Assembly (NCBI RefSeq): GCF_001721685.1
Contig: NZ_CP012502.1
Span: 3,410,001-3,474,000, forward strand
Direction of reading: 5' to 3'
DNA length: 64,000 nt
DNA from: Salisediminibacterium beveridgei
Lineage (GTDB): Bacteria > Bacillota > Bacilli > Bacillales > Salisediminibacteriaceae
The position numbers were made by a program, and so were the translations under genes. A model generated the notes under the pieces. The model saw nothing but the letters and a program-made list of their open reading frames with translations, was not told where the DNA came from and did no database searches. Shown here piece by piece: positions 9,160-17,894 of this stretch (position 1 is the first letter of the stretch; every line of letters starts with the position of its first letter).

Positions 9160-10662
9160 TCAGCTGAACAGGTCCAGCTGTTCAAAATCCTGCCGGGGTT
9201 TTTTGGTCGACCGGCGACGGCTCTCTTTTCTGCTGCCGTGTTTGTTCAGCTGGGCGCCCGCCGCTTCTCTTGCTTCGGGGGATTGTTTCAATGACCAGAG
9301 AATCCGCCTCGCTTCGCCGTTGGCTTTCGCCACATCGACGATCGGGGACGGATATCCGTCCGGCAGACCCGCCGGCAGTTTCCACGGCTCCTGAATGAAT
9401 GCGTCCGGAACGGTTCGCAGTTCCGGCACGAAGCGCCTCACAAACGCCCCTTTCGCGTCGTGGTCCTGGCCCTGCTTCACGGGGTTATAGATCCGGATCG
9501 TGTTAAAGCCCGTTGTCCCCGCCTGCATCTGCACCTGACTGTAGTGAATGCCCGGTTCATAATCGAGAAACAGGCGTGCCAAGTCAACGGACGGCCTGCG
9601 CCAGTCAAGCATCAGCGTATTGCAGACAAAGGAAAGGACCATCGCACGGGAGCGGAAATTCAGCCAGCCGGTTTCATGCAGGCAGCGCATCGCCGCATCA
9701 ATGAGCGGGATACCCGTTTTTCCCTGGAGCCACGCCTGATAAGCCTGTTCGTCCCAGTCCTGACGAATCGTATCAAAAGCGGGATTCATCGTCCGGGTCA
9801 CGATCTCCGGTTCATCCTCAATTCGCTGAATAAAATGACAGTGCCAGTGAAGCCGCGACAAAAACGCGCTCAGCTGCTGTTGTTCAAAGCCGCTCGCGCT
9901 CTGCTGAATGGCTTTCACTGTCTCTTGATACGTATAGCGAACGGACACGTTTCCCCACGCAAGATAAGGAGACAGGCGGCTGCAGGAATCGGCGGATGCA
10001 TACGGCTTGGAGATCTTCAGCTGATACCCTTTATAGCGGGCATCGAGAAAACTCCGGAGCGTGCCATGCGCGGCCCTCTCCCCGCCTTTTTGTCCTGTCT
10101 GAATCCCCTCACCCGGAATCTTCAGCGTCAGAGGTTCCTGCACGCCCTGTTTCAAACATGCAGGCAGCTGCCCTGAGCGACTGTCCATTCGCTCGGGCGC
10201 AGGTGTCAGTTCCCCGGATACGTAGGCTTCATACCCTTTTTGAAACGCATCCCTGGTTTTCAACCCGCGGGTCACGCCGAAATGAGGCCATTCCTTCATC
10301 GGGAAGCCTTTCCCTTTCATCCAGCTGCGCACCGCAATGTCCCGCCGAAACGTGTTTGGCGTACCGTTTTCTTCATGGGCATGCAGACGAAACGGCCCGA
10401 GGTGTAACACCAGTTCCTGAAGAATGTCTGTCATTTCTCCAATCGCTGTATACAGTCTCGCCCCGCGTTTACTCAGCTGTTCATCGAGTTCCTGAAGACT
10501 TTCCATGACAAAGTCTTTGTGCCGGACGGATACATCACCCGCCTCCCAGACGGAAGGTTCAAAGACGAACAATGGCAACACGCTGCCTTTCGTCACCGCT
10601 TCAGCCAAAGGCCGGTGATCATATATGCGCAGATCGCGCTTAAACCAGACAACCGTGATCAC
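9160..10662 (-). CDS. Cryptochrome/DNA photolyase family protein with C-terminal beta-clamp-binding motif
   Basis: About 500 residues from GTG 10662, with AAGGAG nine bases upstream; the frame extends a further 39 codons without family resemblance. The N-terminal Rossmann domain begins ITVVWFKRDLRIYDHRPLAE. The FAD-binding helical domain includes SRLSPYLAWGNVSVR, HWHCHFIQRIEDEPE, GWLNFRSRAMVLSF and the IYNPVKQGQDHDAKG segment. Such proteins repair cyclobutane pyrimidine dimers with blue light or act as photoreceptors. The unusual part is the tail: a basic linker rich in Arg, Lys and Ser followed by QLDLFS at 495-500. QLDLF is the canonical consensus for binding the DNA polymerase III sliding clamp. 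Photolyase class and cofactor antenna are not resolved. Confidence 0.88.
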   Translation of the reverse strand: MITVVWFKRDLRIYDHRPLAEAVTKGSVLPLFVFEPSVWEAGDVSVRHKDFVMESLQELDEQLSKRGARLYTAIGEMTDILQELVLHLGPFRLHAHEENGTPNTFRRDIAVRSWMKGKGFPMKEWPHFGVTRGLKTRDAFQKGYEAYVSGELTPAPERMDSRSGQLPACLKQGVQEPLTLKIPGEGIQTGQKGGERAAHGTLRSFLDARYKGYQLKISKPYASADSCSRLSPYLAWGNVSVRYTYQETVKAIQQSASGFEQQQLSAFLSRLHWHCHFIQRIEDEPEIVTRTMNPAFDTIRQDWDEQAYQAWLQGKTGIPLIDAAMRCLHETGWLNFRSRAMVLSFVCNTLMLDWRRPSVDLARLFLDYEPGIHYSQVQMQAGTTGFNTIRIYNPVKQGQDHDAKGAFVRRFVPELRTVPDAFIQEPWKLPAGLPDGYPSPIVDVAKANGEARRILWSLKQSPEAREAAGAQLNKHGSRKESRRRSTKKPRQDFEQLDLFS

Positions 10663-10741
10663 CGCCTCCAGCTCCTTCCTTGGATCTCGTTCGTTCACTT
10701 CATGACCCGTATCACATGCTTTATTGAACAGATCTTGTTCA

Positions 10742-11572
10742 TCAATCTGGACTCCCTTGATAATTCCGGGCTTTTTCAATCAGTTCTTCGAGCGTCAATC
10801 CGCTCTGGTAGAGTTCATGTGCCTCGTCTTCACCAATGTAGCGGATGTGCCAGGGTTCAAACGAAATCCCGGTAATCGCTTCTTTTCCCGCTGGATAGCG
10901 GATGATAAAGCCGTGCTCATGCGCATGTTCTTCGAGCCATTTGCCTTCGTCCGTGTCGGCAAAATCGGTGTTCAATAAGAAGCCGTTGCTCCTGCTCGAC
11001 ACATCCATCGCCAGTCCCGACTGATGTTCACTGCCGCCGGGAATCGCGAGAATTTTCCTCGCCTCGTCTTCGCCGTGTTCATTGACATAGGCTGTGAAGA
11101 GCTGTTCCTGACGCTCAAAAGACCGGTAGCCGGAAACGGCAAACAGCTCATGACCATACCCTTCAGCGTCCGCAAACAACCGCTCGAGAGCTTCAGCAGC
11201 CTCTTCACGCATCAACCGGCGATCAAGCGCTTCTGAAAAACTGAAACGGACGTCAGGAACCGTGAGATCCTCAGGCACATAAGCGGGGTCAAGCACATGG
11301 TCGTCATTGACGAGAAGATGGTTGTGATCCGGATCCTGAATGGTCCCATCCTCGCCACCGGTTTGGGTCAACTGCATCTGCGAGAGCCGTTCATCTGAAA
11401 AATACACACTCTCCCTGAGCGAGAGCTCCGCACTGATCCGCTCCGGCGCTAAGGCGCCTGACTGCCATTCCCGGGCGTCCTGACAACCGCTCAACAGGGT
11501 CAAAAAGCATAGAAATCCCGCAAAAGAGACCTGTATCCGACGCTTGTCTATCACCCCATTATGATGAGGCAT
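10742..11572 (-). CDS. VanY-type D-alanyl-D-alanine carboxypeptidase lipoprotein (peptidase M15)
   Basis: A 276-residue protein with a lipoprotein signal: basic start, hydrophobic core, lipobox LLSGC with Cys at residue 30. It should be anchored outside the membrane. The zinc-peptidase motifs SEHQSGLAMD and EPWHIRY carry the His, Asp and Glu/His residues of the M15B family, and the SGYRSFERQEQLF segment is typical. It removes the terminal D-Ala from peptidoglycan stems. Its start overlaps the end of the murE-like gene by 14 bases, so the two form one transcription unit. That is notable because the murE-like gene is frameshifted. Confidence 0.88.
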   Translation of the reverse strand: MPHHNGVIDKRRIQVSFAGFLCFLTLLSGCQDAREWQSGALAPERISAELSLRESVYFSDERLSQMQLTQTGGEDGTIQDPDHNHLLVNDDHVLDPAYVPEDLTVPDVRFSFSEALDRRLMREEAAEALERLFADAEGYGHELFAVSGYRSFERQEQLFTAYVNEHGEDEARKILAIPGGSEHQSGLAMDVSSRSNGFLLNTDFADTDEGKWLEEHAHEHGFIIRYPAGKEAITGISFEPWHIRYIGEDEAHELYQSGLTLEELIEKARNYQGSPD

Positions 11573-13069
11573 GAAAATGACTCCCTGTCTTTTGGTCCTT
11601 CAGGCATTGGTGAATGACATCGATCTCTGAATAGGGTACTTCTTTTCCGTTAATGATCTGGTGATCGAGCGGTCCTAGACCGGTCAACAGCACAATGTCC
11701 CCTTCTTCAGCCATGGAAAGTGCTGTTTGAATGGCCTCTTCCCGGTGAAGGGTTGTCCGGATTGTATCCTGGTCCGGACTCTTCAACCCCGACATCATAT
11801 CTGCAAGGATCTCCGGACGTTCCCGCCGATCCGGATGCTCCGTCGTCACAATCAGCTGATCCGCTTTCCCTTCTGCAGATCCGGTCAGCATCGGAAGCAG
11901 CGTCGGGTCACGGGTACCGGTGCCGGCAACCACAAGGATCAGGTTCTTCGGTTTCATACTCCGGGCCGCGTCAATCACACAAACAAGCGCATCAGGGGTG
12001 TGGGCAAAGTCTGATATCACCTGGTAACCGGCACCGGTTTCAATCAGGTTCAGTCGTCCGTCCGGCATGTTCAATGCGGATACGTGCGTCATGAGTTCTT
12101 CTGCCGGGACATCAGCCAGCAGGCAGGCCGCTAATGCCGCCAGCAAGTTGGACAGGTTGTGCCCACCAAACAGCGGCAGTTTGATCTGAAACCGGCGGCT
12201 TGGCAGGGTGATTTCTGCCTGCGTCCCGCTCTCATCCACATGAATGATGTTTGCGGTGACATCTGCCTTCTGTTTTACGCTGTAGGTCAGTATCTCTCCT
12301 TTGAAAGACTGGAGAATTTCCTCACTCATTCCTTCGTCATCAAGATTCACCACTGCTTTTTTCACTTGTCGAAACATCGTCAGTTTCGATTGTCTGTACT
12401 GGTCAAAGGATGCGTGAAAATCGAGATGCTCCGGCGTTAAATTGGTATGGACACCGATATCAAAGAGGAGCCCGTCCACCCGCTTCTGGTCGATGGCAAT
12501 GGAAGTTACTTCGAGTGCTACGGCCTCAATGCCTTCCTCATAAAAGGTGTTGAAAATGTGATGGAGATCCGGGGCTTCGGGGGTGGTGTGGTCGTATGAT
12601 TGAGCGAGCGGGACGACTGATCATCCCGGACTTTTTCCGTGCCGATAGAGCCTGTCCGCATACCGCTGCGGTTCAGGAGCTGATGAATAAAAGCCGTCAC
12701 CGTTGTTTTTCCATTCGTTCCCGTCACAGCAATGCTCTTCATCCGCTGATATACGTGAGCGTAAAATTCGGCGGACAGGATCGACATCATCCGCTTGGCA
12801 TCTTCGACGATCACATACGTAATGGCAGGATGGTTCAGGTGCGATTGATAAAGTATCTCCCGCTCCGTTCCGATGATCACGTTCGCACCGCTGCCCGCCG
12901 CTTGATCGATGAACTGATGGCCATCATAATGGTCTCCGTTGATACAGAAAAACGCCGTTTGACGATGGACGATTCGGGAATCATATGTAAGCGCGTGGAT
13001 ATCAGCTGTACCTGGACCATAGATATCCTTCACGTCTTTGTTGTTCTCAGGTGTAAAATCAAAAAACAT
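11559..13069 (-). pseudogene. Frameshifted MurE-like UDP-MurNAc-tripeptide synthetase
   Basis: Two abutting open frames together make one Mur ligase of about 500 residues. The N-terminal frame (ATG 13069, readable to about 12580) has the MurE domain 1 and the ATP loop TGTNGKTTVTAFI. The C-terminal frame (about 12578 to 11559) continues with HHIF, GVHTNLTPEHLDFH and the Mur ligase C domain. The frames join at a run of five C (12579-12583 as G). Dropping five bases there restores the canonical TTPEAPDLHHIF, and other indels would also restore the frame. The usual DNPR (meso-diaminopimelate) motif is replaced by TTEHPDRRERP, so the amino acid added may differ. It lies outside a division/cell-wall cluster and next to vanY, suggesting a second, specialised copy. 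Sequencing error is possible. Confidence 0.75.
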
Positions 13070-13180
13070 CTATTCCCGTCCCTTCCATTTAATTATACAA
13101 TTACTGTACAATAACTTTTAAAAAATTATACTTTGGTTTGCAATTCCACATTTTCAGACATTCTAAACGTTCCACAAAGA

Positions 13181-13218
13181 CAGAAGACCCTCTGCCGGCA
13201 TGGTGGCAGAGGGTCTCT
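13181..13218 (-). terminator. Terminator of asnB (CTCTGCC family)
   Basis: AGACCCTCTGCC (13185-13196) pairs with GGCAGAGGGTCT (13205-13216). The T tract is weak. The stem core is shared with two other terminators near 15423 and 16788. Confidence 0.7.
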
Positions 13219-13234
13219 CTTGATCGTGAACCGT

Positions 13235-15130
13235 TCAAACCAAACAGTATGAAGAGCTGTTGGATGGACGAGCAGGTTTCGGCTGATGAAACGGATGGAT
13301 TTGTTCAACAAACACTTCATGCCAGATCATAAAAATCAGGACATTCCAAAGTTTCCGGCTGTGATCCCCTTTACACTGCTTATGCTCATCAAGGAGATGG
13401 ATCAGGTATCGTTTATCAAAATAAGCGTCCGTCTGACTTTCTTCTATCAGCTGATAGACCCTGTCGTTCCATTCTCCCCGTAACCAGTGTTTGATCGGAA
13501 CCGGGAAACCGAGCTTTTTCCGCATGAAAACTTCTTCCGGGAGAATCTCCCGGACGGCATCTCTCAGAATATACTTTGTTGTTCCGTGAGCGATTTTGTA
13601 TGCAACCGGAATGGCGGAGGCCACTTCAAACACCTGCTTGTCCAGAAACGGGACACGAAGCTCCAATGAATTGGCCATGGTCATTTTATCCGCTTTCGCG
13701 AGGATATCGCCTTTTAACCAGAAGGCCAGATCAATCGCCTGCATTTTTGTCACATCGTCAAGTTCTTTGGAGGCATTGAAATAGGGTTCCGTCAATAATG
13801 CGCTCGGACGATTGGCGTCATAGCTTTTCAGGATCCTGGATTTCTCGTTTTCTTTGACGATGTTCGCATTACCGATATAGCGATCCATCAAAGGTGTTGT
13901 TCCCCGTTCGAGAAAGCTTTTCCCCTTCACACCATCGGGGATCATACGAGAAAGAGCAGCGAGGAGTTTTTTTGCAGGACCCGGCAGGGCAGAAATCTGC
14001 CGGAGTGCACGAGGCTTCCGGTAGATATTGTATCCCCCAAACAGTTCATCCGACCCCTCCCCGGACAGAACGACTTTGACCTGCTCCGAAGCTTGTCGGG
14101 CAACGAAGTAGAGTGGAACGGCCGCCGGATCCGCCACCGGCTCATCCATATGCCACATCAGCTTCGGGAGTGCTTCCCAATAGGCTTCAGGCGTCAAAAT
14201 CGATTCCTCATTCGACACCTGTAACGCCTCAGCCGTTTGCCTGGCAAACGCTGTTTCACTATAACCCGACTGATCAAAACCGACGCTGAAGGTTTTGATG
14301 GCAGGATTCACTTCTTTGGCGAGGCTGACAATCACGGCTGAATCTATCCCGCCGGACAAAAAGGAGCCGACCGGCACATCGCTGCGCAAATGGACGGATA
14401 CGGACTCTCTCAGAACATCGAGAATCTTCGCTTTCTGATAGTCATACGAGGACCGCTCAGGTCTGAACTGTGGTTGCCAATACTGAACTGCCTGGACCTC
14501 AGCGTTCCACGGGATTTCCACATAATGACCTGCAGGGAGTTTTTTCACCTCGGACCAGATCGTTTCCGGTTCCGGAATGAACTGAAAGGCGAGATAGTGC
14601 TGCAGGCTTGGGTCATTGACCGTCAGTTCAGTGGTCAAATGGGTGATGGCTTTCGATTCCGAGGAAAAGACGACGGACCCGAAGACATTGGTGTAATAGA
14701 GCGGCTTGATGCCAAAATGATCTCTTGCTGCAAATATGGTTTTCGTTTCTTTATCCCAGATGACAAAAGCGAACATCCCGCGAAGTTTTTGCAGGCATGA
14801 TACACCAGAATGGTGGTAAAGGGCGACAATCACTTCCGTGTCTGACACGGTGTCGATCTGTACGCCGTTCGCTACCAGCTCTTTTCGCAGTTCAACGTGA
14901 TTGTAGATTTCGCCGTTGAATACGATCACGTAGCGTTCATTTTCGTAAGAGAAGGGCTGTTGCCCGTTTTCGAGGTCGATGATGCTGAGCCTTTGGAACC
15001 CGAAGGATACATACTCATCCCTGTAGTATCCTGTCTCATCAGGTCCTCTGTGAAAAATCGCTGACGTCATTTCATTCATCTGTTTCTGATCTGGTAAAAA
15101 AGAGCCTGCAATAGCCGTGAATCCACACAT
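13235..15130 (-). CDS. asnB: Asparagine synthase (glutamine-hydrolysing)
   Basis: A 631-residue enzyme, matching the length of Bacillus AsnB. ATG 15130 is chosen because it places Cys at position 2 (MCGFTAIAG), the nucleophile of the class II glutaminase domain after Met removal; GGGGGA lies upstream. FNGEIYNH and RGPDETGYY belong to the glutaminase half, and SFLSGGIDSAVIVSLA is the PP-loop of the synthetase half, which adenylates aspartate. SGEGSDELFGGY follows. It makes asparagine from aspartate, glutamine and ATP in the cytoplasm. Some AsnB-like enzymes amidate diaminopimelate in peptidoglycan instead; sequence alone does not exclude that, and the murE/vanY neighbours make it worth keeping in mind. 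It is a single-gene unit. Confidence 0.92.
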   Translation of the reverse strand: MCGFTAIAGSFLPDQKQMNEMTSAIFHRGPDETGYYRDEYVSFGFQRLSIIDLENGQQPFSYENERYVIVFNGEIYNHVELRKELVANGVQIDTVSDTEVIVALYHHSGVSCLQKLRGMFAFVIWDKETKTIFAARDHFGIKPLYYTNVFGSVVFSSESKAITHLTTELTVNDPSLQHYLAFQFIPEPETIWSEVKKLPAGHYVEIPWNAEVQAVQYWQPQFRPERSSYDYQKAKILDVLRESVSVHLRSDVPVGSFLSGGIDSAVIVSLAKEVNPAIKTFSVGFDQSGYSETAFARQTAEALQVSNEESILTPEAYWEALPKLMWHMDEPVADPAAVPLYFVARQASEQVKVVLSGEGSDELFGGYNIYRKPRALRQISALPGPAKKLLAALSRMIPDGVKGKSFLERGTTPLMDRYIGNANIVKENEKSRILKSYDANRPSALLTEPYFNASKELDDVTKMQAIDLAFWLKGDILAKADKMTMANSLELRVPFLDKQVFEVASAIPVAYKIAHGTTKYILRDAVREILPEEVFMRKKLGFPVPIKHWLRGEWNDRVYQLIEESQTDAYFDKRYLIHLLDEHKQCKGDHSRKLWNVLIFMIWHEVFVEQIHPFHQPKPARPSNSSSYCLV

Positions 15131-15163
15131 TGATGGTTCCCCCGTTATTTTTATTTTATGCTT

Positions 15164-15177
15164 CAAGTGATTACTTG
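15164..15177. promoter_or_regulatory. CAAGT-N4-ACTTG inverted repeat in the asnB leader
   Basis: Perfect 5-bp arms 34 bases before the asnB start. The same arms recur at 15310-15320 on the other side of the promoter, so the two may be an operator pair. Confidence 0.35.
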
Positions 15178-15264
15178 TGCCTGACGTTCAACGGCTGATG
15201 ACCTTTGATTTCGATCAACACGAGTTACAATCAATTCCTATTATATACAATTAATTAAATCATT

Positions 15265-15293
15265 TATAAAATTAAATCTGTGAAAAACGTCAA
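15265..15293 (-). promoter_or_regulatory. Probable sigma-A promoter of asnB
   Basis: On the - strand TTGACG (15288-15293) is followed after 17 bases by TTTATA (15265-15270). The -10 is weak; a nearby TATAAT without a good -35 is an alternative. Confidence 0.45.
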
Positions 15294-15309
15294 AATTATT
15301 TTTACACTA

Positions 15310-15320
15310 CAAGTAACTTG
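15310..15320. promoter_or_regulatory. CAAGT-N1-ACTTG inverted repeat upstream of the asnB promoter
   Basis: CAAGTAACTTG lies 17 bases upstream of the -35 hexamer. The arms match those of the element at 15164-15177. Confidence 0.35.
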
Positions 15321-15403
15321 GATAACCCTTGACTTGAATCACTGTACTGTTAGACGCAGATCGGCGCTGTCAGGTAGCGCTTTATAGTGAAAAATTCTTG
15401 AAT

Positions 15404-15442
15404 CAAAAAAAATCCCCTCTGCCGGGGTAAATGGCAGAGGGG
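15404..15442 (-). terminator. Terminator of the Old Yellow Enzyme gene (CTCTGCC family)
   Basis: CCCCTCTGCC (15414-15423) pairs with GGCAGAGGGG (15433-15442), followed on the - strand by a run of eight T. It is about 95 bases beyond the stop codon. No gene is seen in 15443-15535. Confidence 0.85.
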
Positions 15443-15535
15443 TCGCATGTAACGATCGAGTCTGAAAGGGTGGCAACATGTGTCTATTGATTGGTCTTCC
15501 ATGCAAGCTCATTTCCAAAACTGTACGATTTACCG

Positions 15536-16657
15536 TCAGTTCTCAACGTGTTCTTTCACCGGGAACCATCCTGGCGTATTCACGATGACGTTCCACAGCG
15601 ATTCGGGTACGACCAGTGCCTCCCGGTCATTGACGGACATGTCTGTTCGAATCTCACTCTCCTGCCCGGCCTCGACTTTCTCGATCCACTTCGGTTCCAC
15701 AATCAGCTCACGGCCCAGAGCAATAAACGGGACATTCCCTGCCATGGCACGCTCCACATCGTCCGGCGTGTGGAGCGATCCGACACCGACAACGGGAATC
15801 TTTTCGCCCACTTCATCCTGGATCATCTGGACCCGGGAACGCTGATCCGAAGCATCCCGCATGGATCCGGCGAAGAAATCCTGTACGGAAATGTGAAGAT
15901 AATCGAGTTCCTGCTTCGCCAGTTCGTTGACAAAAGTCAGGGTGTCTTCCATCGTGATCCCCGGGTTCTCCCGTTCTTCCGGGGAAATCCGGTAGCCTAC
16001 CAGAAACGGCTGCTCCGCTTCTTTGGCAGCTTCCAACACTTCCTGAACGACCGCCAGAGGAAACCGCATGCGCTTCTCGACGGATCCGCCCCACTCATCC
16101 TCACGGCGATTGGAGTGGGGTGAGAAAAATTGCTGAATCAGATACGTATTCGCCCCGTGAATTTCCACGCCATCAAAACCGGCCCGGATCGCCCGTCTGG
16201 TGGCGTCACCAAAGGCCTGGATGATCGACTGAATCTCGTCTTCGGTCAGCTCTCTCGGTGTGGTTGCCCCGTCGCGCTCCGGTGCAACGGCTGATGCACT
16301 GACCGTCTCTTTGTCTGGCAGCAGGTCGGGCGGCGCCATCCGCCCGGCGTGAAACATCTGGATGATGGCCTTTGCGCCTTCTCCTTGAATCGTTTGAGCC
16401 AGTTTGCTTAATCCGGCGACCTGATCATCGCGATCGATGCCAATCTCGCCGGGAAATCCTTTTCCACCGGGCGTCACGTTTGCCACTGCCGTCAGAACCG
16501 TCCCCACACCTTGTGAGCGCTCCCGGTAATAAGCCAGCTCGTCGTCTGTCACCTCGCCATTCTCCGCTGAAGCAAAATTCGTCATCGGTGCCAGCATGAT
16601 CCGGTTTTTGACGGTCATTCCGTTATTAAATGTATAGGGTTTTAAAAATGTATACAT
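15536..16657 (-). CDS. NADH:flavin oxidoreductase / Old Yellow Enzyme family
   Basis: A 373-residue FMN-dependent TIM-barrel oxidoreductase. ATG 16657 follows GAGGAGGAAGATC; the frame runs five codons further without a ribosome-binding site. It shows KNRIMLAPMTN (FMN region), MFHAGRMA (where YqjM has QLHHAGR), GFDGVEIHGANTYLIQQFFSPHSN with the substrate-binding His-Gly-Ala, and NRREDEWGGSVEKRMRFPL. These proteins reduce activated C=C bonds or remove electrophiles. The barrel is complete and there is no C-terminal FeS/FAD extension, so it is the simple OYE type rather than a dienoyl-CoA reductase. A palindrome upstream suggests a dedicated repressor encoded elsewhere. Confidence 0.9.
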   Translation of the reverse strand: MYTFLKPYTFNNGMTVKNRIMLAPMTNFASAENGEVTDDELAYYRERSQGVGTVLTAVANVTPGGKGFPGEIGIDRDDQVAGLSKLAQTIQGEGAKAIIQMFHAGRMAPPDLLPDKETVSASAVAPERDGATTPRELTEDEIQSIIQAFGDATRRAIRAGFDGVEIHGANTYLIQQFFSPHSNRREDEWGGSVEKRMRFPLAVVQEVLEAAKEAEQPFLVGYRISPEERENPGITMEDTLTFVNELAKQELDYLHISVQDFFAGSMRDASDQRSRVQMIQDEVGEKIPVVGVGSLHTPDDVERAMAGNVPFIALGRELIVEPKWIEKVEAGQESEIRTDMSVNDREALVVPESLWNVIVNTPGWFPVKEHVEN

Positions 16658-16686
16658 GATCTTCCTCCTCATCGATCTCTTGTTCA

Positions 16687-16698
16687 GTTACCTGTAAC
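16687..16698. promoter_or_regulatory. GTTAC-CT-GTAAC palindrome upstream of the Old Yellow Enzyme gene
   Basis: Perfect 5-bp arms 30 bases before the start codon, in a region otherwise free of genes. It is a candidate operator for an electrophile-sensing repressor, as is common for OYE genes in Bacilli. Confidence 0.4.
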
Positions 16699-16770
16699 AG
16701 TGTACAAAACGGGGCAGCCCGCTGACGAATCATCTGCTCAAACTGCGGATATGCGGATATTCAACAACAC

Positions 16771-16805
16771 AAAAAACCCTCTGCCGGGTTGGGAGCAGAG
16801 GGTTT
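16771..16805 (-). terminator. Terminator of the rplM-rpsI unit (CTCTGCC family)
   Basis: AAACCCTCTGC (16774-16784) pairs with GCAGAGGGTTT (16795-16805), and on the - strand runs into TTTTTT. It is the third terminator with this stem core. Confidence 0.85.
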
Positions 16806-16875
16806 CGTTCGTAAACAGCACAGGCGCCGTCCACTGCGCATGGTTGTGCTGAATGGAGATACGAAAAGATAAAAA

Positions 16876-17268
16876 TTAACGCTTTGAGAACTGTGGTGCA
16901 CGACGTGCTGCTTTAAGACCGTATTTCTTACGTTCTTTCATTCTGGAGTCACGTGTGAGGTATCCTGCAGCTTTAAGGCCTGAACGGAAATCAGGGTCTG
17001 CCTGCAACAGTGCACGTGCTACGCCGTGACGGATCGCGCCGGCTTGACCGGTATAGCCTCCACCGTGTACGTTTACGTGTACGTCATACGTACCTTCAGT
17101 CTGAGTTTCAGCCAATGGCTGCTTAACGATTACCTTCAATGTTTCAAGGTCGAAGTAGTCGTTGATGTCACGCTTGTTAATGGTGATTTGACCGTCACCA
17201 GGAACGAGACGGACACGTGCAGTTGAGTTCTTACGACGACCTGTTCCGATGTATTGAACTTGTGCCAA
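16876..17268 (-). CDS. rpsI: 30S ribosomal protein S9
   Basis: 130 residues, the usual Bacillus length. It begins [20 protein letters not shown] and ends with the basic [17 protein letters not shown] tail that reaches the P-site tRNA. It sits 20 bases after rplM, the conserved pair, and is followed by a terminator. Confidence 0.98.
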   Translation of the reverse strand: MAQVQYIGTGRRKNSTARVRLVPGDGQITINKRDINDYFDLETLKVIVKQPLAETQTEGTYDVHVNVHGGGYTGQAGAIRHGVARALLQADPDFRSGLKAAGYLTRDSRMKERKKYGLKAARRAPQFSKR

Positions 17269-17288
17269 GTTAATTCCCTCCTTCTGAA

Positions 17289-17726
17289 TTAGCCGCGAAG
17301 CTCATAAGCTTCTGGCTTTTGTGCTGCGTGCGGGTGTTCTGGTCCTGCATATACGTTCAGTTTCTTTGTCATTTGACGGCCAAGTGAACCTTTTGGCATC
17401 ATGCCTTTAATGGAAAGCTCAAGAAGACGCTCAGGCTTGTTGGCGCGCATTTCGCCTGCTGTCGTTGTCTTCAATGAACCAGGGTAGCGGCTGTGACGGT
17501 AGTATTTCTTGTCCATCAGCTTGTTCCCTGTCAGGTGGATCTTCTCTGCGTTGATGATGATGACGTGGTCACCTGTATCAACGTGTGGTGTGAAAGTTGG
17601 TTTGTGCTTGCCGCGAAGGATGCTTGCCACTTCGGAAGATAAACGACCGAGTGTTTGTCCTTCAGCGTCAACAACGTACCATTTACGCTCGACTTCGTGG
17701 CCTTTGGCCATATATGTTGTACGCAT
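17289..17726 (-). CDS. rplM: 50S ribosomal protein L13
   Basis: 145 residues from ATG 17726, placed by AGGAGGGAAACAA directly upstream; the frame runs eight codons further but that part is the ribosome-binding region. [20 protein letters not shown] and [12 protein letters not shown] are typical of L13, an early assembly protein. It has its own promoter and probably an autoregulatory leader. Confidence 0.98.
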   Translation of the reverse strand: MRTTYMAKGHEVERKWYVVDAEGQTLGRLSSEVASILRGKHKPTFTPHVDTGDHVIIINAEKIHLTGNKLMDKKYYRHSRYPGSLKTTTAGEMRANKPERLLELSIKGMMPKGSLGRQMTKKLNVYAGPEHPHAAQKPEAYELRG

Positions 17727-17737
17727 TTGTTTCCCTC

Positions 17738-17826
17738 CTAATAATATCACTTGAAATAAAAAAAGACCGACATATCAACGTTCGAATTCCGTACCCGGGG
17801 CTAGTGGGCATAGAATACCATAGATC
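17738..17826 (-). ncRNA. Probable L13 leader (autoregulatory 5' UTR of rplM)
   Basis: The transcript between the promoter and rplM includes CCACTAGCCCCGGGTACGG and TTGATATGTCGGTC followed by seven T. This arrangement resembles the L13 leader element described upstream of rplM in Firmicutes. The assignment is from memory of the family, not a covariance search. Confidence 0.5.
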
Positions 17827-17855
17827 ATCTTATAACATCTGACGCTTTGTGTCAA
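17827..17855 (-). promoter_or_regulatory. Sigma-A promoter of rplM-rpsI
   Basis: TTGACA (17850-17855) and TAAGAT (17827-17832) on the - strand are 17 bases apart, immediately downstream of truA. Confidence 0.75.
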
Positions 17856-17894
17856 CAGGAAATACGCACGGATTCGTTGTTACACCATCTTTTT

